A stretch of DNA of 12,039 nucleotides from JAJNPS01 sp046589965 (lineage in GTDB: Bacteria > Pseudomonadota > Alphaproteobacteria > Rhodobacterales > Rhodobacteraceae), in NCBI GenBank assembly GCA_046589965.1, contig JBKJVF010000205.1, forward strand, positions 1-12,039, read 5' to 3'. Both the position numbers and the translations under genes were made by a program. This document shows positions 1 to 5,934 of the stretch, in pieces; position 1 is the stretch's first letter; each line of letters opens with the position of its first letter. The notes below the pieces were generated by a model. The model saw nothing but the letters and a program-made list of their open reading frames with translations, was not told the DNA's origin and ran no database searches.

Positions 1-1188
1 GACATGCAAAATGACGCAAACGACCATCAGAAGCGAGGCCAGAAGGAACGGGGCACCGGGCGCAAAGAGGGGTGCATCCGGTCCGGTGAAAAGGTGGAAG
101 ACCTGCGTCATGATCAAGGGTGACACAATCATCGCGACCGAATTGATCGACGACAACACGCCCTGCAACTGGCCTTGGGCATCGGCGCGGGTGGTCCGGC
201 TCGCGATTGCCTGCAGGGCCGGGGTCGCAGCGCCCCCAAGCGCCGTGAGCGGCGTGATGAGCAGCACGATGGGTCCCGATATCGCCAGCCCGATGGCGAA
301 AAGCGTGACGGCGTTCGCGACCATGGCGAAAAGTGCGGCGCTGTGCTCGCCCAGACGCTTGATCAAACGTCCGACCAGCAGCGCCTGACCAAGGGCGAAA
401 AAGATGCCGTAAAGGGTCAGGGACAGGCCCACCATCGTCGTGGACCAGCCAAAGGCGACGGGGCCGAAGAACGCCCAGATCGCGGGATAGACGTTCATGG
501 CCACGGCAAGGACGAAAAAGCACACGAGGATGCGGCGAAGTTCCGGCAGGCGGATTGCGGTCCAGAGCGCGGTAAAGGGGTTGGAGGCCGCAAGGCTGAA
601 GGGGCGGCGGTTTTCGCGTGCCAGGGTTTCGGGCAGGACGAACAGGCCAAGGATCAAGTTGGCGGCCGCAAGGCCAGCGGCGGCAAAGAAGGGTGCGTGC
701 AAATGCACCTCGGCCAGCAACCCGCCGATGACGGGCCCAAGGACGAACCCTGCGCCAAAGCCCGCGCCGATCAGGCCGAACCGGCGTCCCCGGTCGGCAG
801 GTGGGGTGATGTCGGCGATGAAGGCGGTCGCGGTGGCTTGGGTTGCCGAGGTGATGCCCGCGAAGATGCGGGTGGCCAAAAGCATCCAGACGGTGGTCGC
901 AAGGGCCATCGCAAGATAGCTGAGAGCCATCCCGGCCAACGAGATCAACAGCACCGGGCGGCGACCATACCGGTCCGACAGCGCGCCCAGTGGAGGACCG
1001 AACAGGAACTGCATGGCGGCAAAGGAACTGGTGAGGATGCCGCCCCACAACGCCGCCTCGGAAATCGGGCGGCCCGTCACTTCTTCGATCAGGCGCGGAA
1101 GGACGGGAAAGATCAGCCCGATGCCAATGGCGTCCAGCGTCACGGTCGCGACGATGAAGATCAGCGGCAGGCGGGGGGAGGTGGGCAT
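1..1188 (-). CDS. TetA-like MFS efflux transporter (3' end outside window)
   Basis: Inner-membrane major facilitator carrier of the TCR/Tet drug:proton antiporter type. The 396 codons present run from an ATG at 1188 to the left edge without a stop, so only the last few residues are missing if it has the usual length of about 400. TM1 carries LDAIGIGLIFPVLPRL (residues about 19-33), very like the start of TetA(A/C) proteins. The loop between TM2 and TM3 has the MFS motif A, GALSDRYGRRPVLL (about 68-81). Many hydrophobic segments follow, and the visible end looks like TM12. An in-frame TGA at 1209-1207 rules out an earlier start. No strong Shine-Dalgarno is visible. It lies downstream of three metabolic genes on the same strand, separated by 85 bp. 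The substrate is unknown: homologues of this type in environmental bacteria are often general drug or metabolite exporters, so tetracycline resistance should not be assumed. Family call is firm, substrate open. Confidence 0.9.
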   Translation of the reverse strand, partial: MPTSPRLPLIFIVATVTLDAIGIGLIFPVLPRLIEEVTGRPISEAALWGGILTSSFAAMQFLFGPPLGALSDRYGRRPVLLISLAGMALSYLAMALATTVWMLLATRIFAGITSATQATATAFIADITPPADRGRRFGLIGAGFGAGFVLGPVIGGLLAEVHLHAPFFAAAGLAAANLILGLFVLPETLARENRRPFSLAASNPFTALWTAIRLPELRRILVCFFVLAVAMNVYPAIWAFFGPVAFGWSTTMVGLSLTLYGIFFALGQALLVGRLIKRLGEHSAALFAMVANAVTLFAIGLAISGPIVLLITPLTALGGAATPALQAIASRTTRADAQGQLQGVLSSINSVAMIVSPLIMTQVFHLFTGPDAPLFAPGAPFLLASLLMVVCVILHV

Positions 1189-1273
1189 GATGGGGGGCGT
1201 CGTCCGTCAAAAGATGAACAGGCAGGGTGCCTTCCCAATTTGACAGCGTCAAGTCCGTGATCTGGTGCTTGCC
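1189..1273 (-). promoter_or_regulatory. Spacer before MFS gene with palindrome TTGAC-GCT-GTCAA
   Basis: This 85-bp gap breaks an otherwise tightly packed minus-strand gene run. It contains a perfect 5+5 bp inverted repeat with a 3-bp centre at 1240-1252 (TTGACAGCGTCAA on the plus strand). A further GTCAA half-site lies at 1206-1210. The palindrome could be an operator for a separately controlled MFS promoter, and TTGACG within it could serve as a -35 box. I cannot find a convincing -10 box at the right distance. No regulator gene is nearby. Treat as a possible site only. Confidence 0.25.
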
Positions 1274-2059
1274 TCAATGCCCTATGCCGTCCAGAAAATC
1301 CGCCACTAGTGCCGCATAGGCATCGGGCGCATCGACCATCGGCAGATGACCTGATCGGCGCATCAGCGCAAAGCGGCTGCCCCGGATCAGATCCGCGGTT
1401 TCCCGCACGAGGTCGGGCGGTGTGGTCCCGTCCAGCGCCCCCGCGATGACGAGGGTTGGCAGGGTCAGGCTGGCTGTGGGGGTGTAAAAATCGGTGCCCG
1501 CAATCGCCGACGCGCATCCCGTCCAACCTTCTGGATCGGTGTCGATCAGGGTCTGGCGAATGCGCGGCATCGCCGGGGCCTCTCGCCAGAGGCGGCCAAA
1601 CATCCGCTCCATCGCGCCGGGGGCATAGGCGTCAAGGCCGCCCTTGTTGACCTCCGCAATGCGGCGCGACCAGAGGTCGGGGGTGCCGATGCGGGTGGCG
1701 GTATTGGACAGGATCAGTCCCCGCACCAGATCAAGCCGCTTGATCGCAAGGCCCTGAGCAATCAACCCGCCAAGTGACACGCCCATGACGACAGCGTCCT
1801 GCAGGGCGAAATGGTCCATCAGCCGTTCGACATCGCGGATCAGCGCGCCCATCGCATAAGGCGGCGCAGGGATATCCGATCGGCCATGGCCGCGCAGGTC
1901 CATCCGCAACAGCCGCAACGCGGACGGCAAAAGCGGGATGAGATCGTCCCACAGCGTCATGTCGGTGCCCAAGGCGTGGACCAGCACAAGGGGCGCGCCC
2001 TCGGCCGGACCGCTGATTTCGACATTGAGGCGGATGTCATCGAGATAAATCAGCGGCAT
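1274..2059 (-). CDS. pcaD: 3-oxoadipate enol-lactonase-like alpha/beta hydrolase
   Basis: Cytosolic alpha/beta-hydrolase of 261 residues, the usual PcaD length. PcaD hydrolyses 3-oxoadipate enol-lactone to 3-oxoadipate in the protocatechuate branch of the beta-ketoadipate pathway. Family marks: HALGTDMTLWD (28-38, oxyanion-hole region), DLRGHGRSD (54-62), nucleophile elbow GVSLGG with Ser95, then LSNTATRIGT (117-126), a segment typical of PcaD. The likely acid is Asp210 and the base His238 in SGHLP. The ATG at 2059 lies 5 bp after the dehydratase stop, so translation is probably coupled. No other pca gene (pcaGH, pcaB, pcaC, pcaIJ) is in the window, so the lactonase role rests on similarity alone. 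It could act on a different lactone or ester. The hydrolase call is near certain, the PcaD assignment likely. Confidence 0.78.
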   Translation of the reverse strand: MPLIYLDDIRLNVEISGPAEGAPLVLVHALGTDMTLWDDLIPLLPSALRLLRMDLRGHGRSDIPAPPYAMGALIRDVERLMDHFALQDAVVMGVSLGGLIAQGLAIKRLDLVRGLILSNTATRIGTPDLWSRRIAEVNKGGLDAYAPGAMERMFGRLWREAPAMPRIRQTLIDTDPEGWTGCASAIAGTDFYTPTASLTLPTLVIAGALDGTTPPDLVRETADLIRGSRFALMRRSGHLPMVDAPDAYAALVADFLDGIGH

Positions 2060-2064
2060 GGTCG

Positions 2065-3030
2065 TCAGCCCATGTTGCTGTCAAGGGCGGCGTGGAAAAC
2101 GCCCGGGTCGACGTTGCCGCCTGACGCGGTGCAGATGCACGTATCGGCGAGCCCTTCGCGGAAAAGGGCGGCGGCAAGGGCGACGGCACCGCCCGGCTCC
2201 AGCACGATGCGCAGGTGGTGAAAGGCCAGGGCCATGGCGCGCAGGGCCTCGGCGTCGGTCACGGTCAGACCCTTGGCATTCAGGGATTGCAGGATCGGAA
2301 AGGTGATGCGGCCAGGTTCGGGGGTCAGGATGGCATCGCAGATCGACCCGGTCATCGCGGGGTTGCGCAGGATGGAACCGGCGGCAAGAGAGCGGGCCAT
2401 GTCGTCAAAACCGGCGGGCTCAGCCGTGTGGAGCTGCATCTTCGGGGCGAGGGCGGCAAGGGCAAGGCCGATGCCGGAGGCAAGGCCGCCGCCCCCGCAG
2501 CAGACGATCACGTCGGCGTCGGTGATGCCGAGTGAGCCTGCCTCGGCCGCGATTTCAAGGCCGGCGGTCCCTTGGCCCGCGATGACATCCGGGTCGTCAA
2601 AAGGGCGCACCAGATGCAGCTGGCGCTGGGCACAAAGGTCAGCACCCAGGGCGTCGCGGTCAGTGGTGGCGCGGTCATAAAGGATGACCTCGGCCCCATA
2701 GGCGCGCGTACAGTCGATTTTCACCGCAGGGGCGTCGTCGGGCATCAGGATGACGGCGAAGAGCCCCAGTTCGGACGCCGCAAGGGCGACCCCTTGGGCG
2801 TGGTTGCCGGACGAAAACGCCAAGACGCCCGTGGTGCCGGGTGGCAGCAGCGTCAGCGCCGACCGGGCGCCGCGATACTTGAAGGACCCTGTGCGCTGCA
2901 GGCATTCCGCCTTGACCAGCACGCGGCGGCCCGCAATGCGGTCGAGCAGCGGCGCGTTCAGAAGCGGCGTCACGGCGGCATGGCCTTCAAGCCGCGCGGC
3001 GGCACGGCGGATTGCGGCAAGGTCGATCAT
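2065..3030 (-). CDS. PLP-dependent threonine/serine dehydratase
   Basis: Fold-type II PLP enzyme of 321 residues that would deaminate L-threonine to 2-oxobutanoate or L-serine to pyruvate, in the cytosol. The PLP lysine is Lys51 in GSFKYRGA. SSGNHAQG (73-80) binds the substrate carboxylate. The glycine loop GGGGL (179-183) holds the PLP phosphate, and SGGN (303-306) contacts the pyridine nitrogen region. The protein ends soon after this core, with no C-terminal ACT-like domain, so it resembles the short catabolic type (TdcB-like) rather than feedback-inhibited biosynthetic IlvA. Its ATG overlaps the stop of the upstream hydrolase (ATGA, 3030-3027), showing translational coupling. Relatives in this family also act on hydroxyaspartate or racemise serine, so the exact substrate is uncertain. 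The internal ATG at 2699 opens a different frame and is not a start. Confidence 0.9.
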   Translation of the reverse strand: MIDLAAIRRAAARLEGHAAVTPLLNAPLLDRIAGRRVLVKAECLQRTGSFKYRGARSALTLLPPGTTGVLAFSSGNHAQGVALAASELGLFAVILMPDDAPAVKIDCTRAYGAEVILYDRATTDRDALGADLCAQRQLHLVRPFDDPDVIAGQGTAGLEIAAEAGSLGITDADVIVCCGGGGLASGIGLALAALAPKMQLHTAEPAGFDDMARSLAAGSILRNPAMTGSICDAILTPEPGRITFPILQSLNAKGLTVTDAEALRAMALAFHHLRIVLEPGGAVALAAALFREGLADTCICTASGGNVDPGVFHAALDSNMG

Positions 3031-3851
3031 CCGAGTGCCGCCAGAAAGGCATGGATGGCGTCCAGACTCTCGGGCTCATCCAGGAACGGCGGATGACCCC
3101 GGTCGGGGACAGTGGCAGCGATCAGGTCGGGGCGGCGGGCTTTCATTTCGGCCATGGTGGCAGGCGACAAAAGGTCGGAATTGGCCCCCCGGATCACCGC
3201 CACGGGCAGCCCAGTCAGCGCATCGAAAAGCGGCCAGAGATCCACTGGCGGCAAGTTGATGGCTGTCACGAAAGCATCGCGCAGCGCGGGATCATAGCGG
3301 TTCACAAGGCCATCGGTCGTTTCCACGACCCGGCGGCGCGCCTCGTCGTGCCAACGTGCGGGCGGCACATGGGCAAAGCCCGGATGCACATGGGGATAGA
3401 TCTCGGCCAGCGCGGCATAGGTCTTTGCGGTCGGGTTGCGCCCGATCTGGTCAGCAATGCGGTGTAGCCCCAAGGGGTCAAGAAACGGGCCGATGTCGTT
3501 CATGCACAGGCCGGTCAATCGGTCGCGGGCGATGGCGGCGATCAGCATGCCGATCAGTCCGCCGCGCGACGTGCCAAGGATCGCGGCGCGTGCCAGCCCC
3601 AGATGGTCCAACAGCGCCACCGCATCGGCGGCCTCGATCGGGATCGTGTAGGTCAGAGCGCCGGTCCGGTCGCTGTCACCCCTTCCGCGATAATCCATGC
3701 GGATCAGCCGGACGCCGGGCAACAGCGGCAAAAGGACTTCGAAATCCGCCATGTTGCGGGTCAGGCCCGCCAGGCACAATACCGGCGTACCGGTTCCCTG
3801 ATCGGCGTAGGCAAGGCGCGCGCCGTCGGAGGCGGTGAAATGTTGCGGCAT
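3027..3851 (-). CDS. Alpha/beta hydrolase, first gene of the dehydratase operon
   Basis: Predicted 274-residue cytosolic alpha/beta-hydrolase of unknown substrate. I chose the ATG at 3851 because the protein then begins MPQHFTASDGARLAYADQG, the normal first strand of this fold. The open frame extends further upstream to 4070, but that part has a basic, low-complexity composition and would cross the divergent ABC start. Motifs: MDYRGRGDSD (52-61), nucleophile elbow GTSRGG with Ser96, probable acid Asp226 in ANSDLL, and base His253 in DRGHPPFLDEP. Its TGA overlaps the ATG of the dehydratase. It is the promoter-proximal gene of the minus-strand run and faces the ABC exporter across 139 bp. Hydrolase status is clear from the triad. 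No particular ester, lactone or haloalkane substrate can be named. Confidence 0.85.
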   Translation of the reverse strand: MPQHFTASDGARLAYADQGTGTPVLCLAGLTRNMADFEVLLPLLPGVRLIRMDYRGRGDSDRTGALTYTIPIEAADAVALLDHLGLARAAILGTSRGGLIGMLIAAIARDRLTGLCMNDIGPFLDPLGLHRIADQIGRNPTAKTYAALAEIYPHVHPGFAHVPPARWHDEARRRVVETTDGLVNRYDPALRDAFVTAINLPPVDLWPLFDALTGLPVAVIRGANSDLLSPATMAEMKARRPDLIAATVPDRGHPPFLDEPESLDAIHAFLAALG

Positions 3852-3941
3852 CGGGGCGGACCTTGTGCTTTGACGCGCTGCAGCGTTGCACAGCACGGGG
3901 GCGGCGAAAAGGGGGGCCGCGTCAACCGGGAGCTTGCAGCC

Positions 3942-3979
3942 CTGCCGCCGCTTGCCTAAAGGGCTAGGGCAGGCGGCAG
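3942..3979. repeat. 8-bp inverted repeat ahead of the ABC exporter gene
   Basis: CTGCCGCC at 3942-3949 pairs perfectly with GGCGGCAG at 3972-3979, with 22 nt between. The right arm touches the Shine-Dalgarno AGAAGG (3978-3983) of the exporter gene, 7 nt before its ATG. In RNA this could partly mask the ribosome site; in DNA it could be an operator in the divergent region 3852-3990. A poor sigma-70-like pair, TTGCAG (3934-3939) and TAAAGG (3957-3962) at 17-bp spacing, lies over it; I give that little weight. GC-rich DNA gives such repeats by chance fairly often. Confidence 0.3.
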
Positions 3980-3990
3980 AAGGCATCGCA

Positions 3991-5775
3991 ATGGCCAATA
4001 CCCAAGTGAACCCCGAAGACCGCGCGTCGTCGCGCAAGGTAAACTCGCTCAAAGGGTTGCTGCCGTTCATCCGCCCCTATCGCGGGCTGGCCTTTCTTGC
4101 CTTGCTGGCGCTGATCCTGACAGCGGCGGTCAGCTTGATGCTGCCGATCGCGGTCCGGCGCGTGATCGACGGGTTCGAGACGGACAATGCGGCGTTGCTG
4201 GACCAGTATTTTGCGGCGGCCTTGGGGATTGCGGCATTGCTCGCGGTGGGGACGGGCCTGCGATACTACCTTGTGACCCGGCTGGGAGAGCGGGTCGTGG
4301 CCGACATCCGCAAAACCCTGTTCGACCGGGTGCTGGCGCTGTCGCCTGCGTTTTTCGAGCGCATCCTGACGGGTGAGGTTCTCAGCCGCCTGACCACGGA
4401 CACAACGCTGATCCTGTCGGTGATCGGCTCATCGGTGTCGGTCGCGCTGCGCAACGTGCTGATCCTTTTGGGTGGGTTGGTCCTGTTGTTCCTGACTTCG
4501 GCCAAGCTGGCGGGACTGGTCTTGCTGATCGTGCCGCTGGTGATCGTGCCGATCGTGGTTCTTGGCAGACGGTTGCGCAACCTGAGCCGGGAAAATCAGG
4601 ACTGGATCGCCAGCTCGTCAGGGTCCGCGTCCGAGGCGCTGTCATCGGTACAGACGGTGCAGGCCTTCACCCACGAGCCGCAGACACGCGCGGCGTTTTC
4701 GGACGTGACGGAGAAATCCTTTGTCTCTGCGCAAAAGCGGATCGCCACGCGGTCGCTGATGACGGTGATCGTGATCTTTCTGGTGTTTTCGGGGATTGTC
4801 GGGGTGCTCTGGATCGGGGCGCGGGACGTGCGCGGTGGCGTCATGTCGACCGGTGAACTGATCCAGTTCGTGATCTATTCGGTGATGGTTGCGGGCGCCG
4901 TTGGCGCATTGTCGGAAATCTGGGGCGAGATGCAGCGCGCGGCAGGGGCGACCGAGCGGCTTGTCGAACTTATGCAGACCGATGACCCGGTCGTCGACCC
5001 CGTGCGCGCCATCGCATTGCCGCGACCCGTGCGGGGCGAGATCGCGTTTGACGCGGTGACATTCCGCTATCCGACGCGGCCCGAGATATCTGCCCTGAAC
5101 GCGGTCAGTTTCGTGGTGGAGCCGGGCCAGACGGTGGCGCTGGTCGGCCCGTCGGGTGCTGGCAAGACGACGGTGCTACAGCTTTTGATGCGGTTTTATG
5201 ATCCTCAAGGCGGTCGGGTGCTGCTGGACGGGGTTCCCTTGAGCGACATGGCACGGGTGGATTTCCGGTCGGCGATGGCATTGGTGCCGCAGGACCCGGT
5301 GATCTTTGCCGCATCGGCGCGCGACAACATCAGGTTCGGGCGGCCCGATGCCAGTGATGCCGAGGTAGAAGTCGCGGCCCGTGCGGCGGCAGCGCATGAC
5401 TTCGTGACGGCCTTGCCGAAGGGCTATGACACCTATCTGGGCGAGCGCGGCGTCATGCTGTCGGGCGGCCAACGCCAGCGGATCGCCATCGCGCGGGCGA
5501 TCTTGCGCGATGCGCGTGTGCTGTTGCTGGACGAGGCGACGTCCGCGCTGGATGCCGAAAGCGAACAGGCCGTGCAGGCAGCGGTCGAAAAGCTGTCAAC
5601 CGGTCGCACCACCTTGGTCGTGGCGCACAGGCTGGCCACGGTGAAGCGCGCCGACCGCATTCTGGTCTTTGAAAAGGGTCAGATCGTGGCCACCGGCACG
5701 CATGATGCGCTGGTCGCCGAAGGTGGGCTTTATGCGCGTCTCGCGCGGCTGCAGTTTACCGACGGCGCAATCTGA
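3991..5775 (+). CDS. Half-size ABC exporter, fused permease and ATPase (MsbA/ABCB type)
   Basis: Inner-membrane exporter subunit of 594 residues that would work as a homodimer. Residues about 25-320 form the transmembrane domain: a first membrane helix near 32-52, further helices near 75-96, 150-192 and 255-310, and the typical GERVVADIRKTLFDRVL coupling segment (99-115). The ATPase domain (about 350-594) is complete: A-loop Tyr360, Walker A GPSGAGKT (386-393, Lys392), Q-loop Gln434, signature LSGGQRQR (490-497), Walker B VLLLDE (510-515, Glu515), D-loop SALD (518-521), H-loop His546. The ATG at 3991 has AGAAGG 7 nt upstream; the longer frame from 3886 lacks a ribosome site and adds sequence atypical of the family. 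The cargo could be lipid, drug or peptide and cannot be read from sequence. It diverges from the hydrolase operon, with no periplasmic or outer-membrane partner gene nearby. Confidence 0.93.
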   Translation: MANTQVNPEDRASSRKVNSLKGLLPFIRPYRGLAFLALLALILTAAVSLMLPIAVRRVIDGFETDNAALLDQYFAAALGIAALLAVGTGLRYYLVTRLGERVVADIRKTLFDRVLALSPAFFERILTGEVLSRLTTDTTLILSVIGSSVSVALRNVLILLGGLVLLFLTSAKLAGLVLLIVPLVIVPIVVLGRRLRNLSRENQDWIASSSGSASEALSSVQTVQAFTHEPQTRAAFSDVTEKSFVSAQKRIATRSLMTVIVIFLVFSGIVGVLWIGARDVRGGVMSTGELIQFVIYSVMVAGAVGALSEIWGEMQRAAGATERLVELMQTDDPVVDPVRAIALPRPVRGEIAFDAVTFRYPTRPEISALNAVSFVVEPGQTVALVGPSGAGKTTVLQLLMRFYDPQGGRVLLDGVPLSDMARVDFRSAMALVPQDPVIFAASARDNIRFGRPDASDAEVEVAARAAAAHDFVTALPKGYDTYLGERGVMLSGGQRQRIAIARAILRDARVLLLDEATSALDAESEQAVQAAVEKLSTGRTTLVVAHRLATVKRADRILVFEKGQIVATGTHDALVAEGGLYARLARLQFTDGAI

Positions 5776-5811
5776 CGGGGAAAATCCCCGCTAAAATCCC
5801 CCTTGCGGGGG
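5776..5811 (+). terminator. Tandem hairpins just after the ABC exporter stop
   Basis: Directly after the TGA, CGGGGA-AAA-TCCCCG (5776-5790) forms a perfect 6-bp stem with a 3-nt loop. It is followed by CCCCC-TTGC-GGGGG (5798-5811), a 5-bp stem with a 4-nt loop. The sequence AAAATCCCC occurs twice (5781-5789 and 5793-5801), so the G-runs and C-runs can also pair in other combinations. No T-run follows either stem, so this is not a textbook intrinsic terminator. It may still protect the 3' end of the exporter transcript or slow polymerase. The position right behind the stop codon is the main support. Confidence 0.45.
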
Positions 5812-5814
5812 GCG

Positions 5815-5847
5815 TCGTTGCGTAACGCTGACATTTCCCTGCAACGA
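5815..5847. promoter_or_regulatory. 7-bp inverted repeat upstream of the acyl-CoA synthetase
   Basis: TCGTTGC (5815-5821) and GCAACGA (5841-5847) are perfect inverted copies 19 bp apart. A smaller palindrome GCGT-A-ACGC (5820-5828) overlaps the left arm. The position, about 90-120 bp before the start codon, fits an operator for a dimeric regulator of the acyl-CoA synthetase gene, but no regulator gene is in the window and the sequence matches no site I know with confidence. No clear -35/-10 pair is visible; TTGGAA (5852-5857) with CATCTT (5875-5880) is only a weak candidate. Confidence 0.25.
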
Positions 5848-5894
5848 ATGGTTGGAATTTGATCCGAACCCGACCATCTTGGGTCCAGCCGAAA

Positions 5895-5933
5895 GATCCC
5901 CGCACACGGGGACATGGCCCTGATGGGGGGATC
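5895..5933 (+). promoter_or_regulatory. Possible ribosome-site hairpin switch before the acyl-CoA synthetase
   Basis: Two mutually exclusive stems can form here. The short one is CCCCG-CACA-CGGGG (5898-5911). The long one pairs GATCCCC (5895-5901) with GGGGATC (5927-5933), burying the G-run 5925-5930 that is the only plausible Shine-Dalgarno for the ATG at 5935. The short stem would leave the G-run free. This arrangement could modulate translation. It is read from the sequence only; no transcription start is known, and no riboswitch family is recognised. Confidence 0.3.
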
Positions 5934-5934
5934 T

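Noticed and set aside
1..1188. Tetracycline resistance determinant on a mobile element
   Set aside because: No transposase, integrase, terminal repeats or adjacent tetR were seen; TetA-like MFS carriers are common chromosomal genes, so resistance is not supported.
175..1260. 361-residue plus-strand frame opposite the MFS gene
   Set aside because: The translation is rich in Gly, Arg, Asp and Lys with no domain, while the minus strand encodes a clear TetA-like carrier; it is a GC-driven antisense shadow.
3852..4070. N-terminal extension of the first alpha/beta hydrolase
   Set aside because: It would overlap the 5' end of the ABC exporter on the other strand, and the family N-terminus begins at the ATG at 3851.
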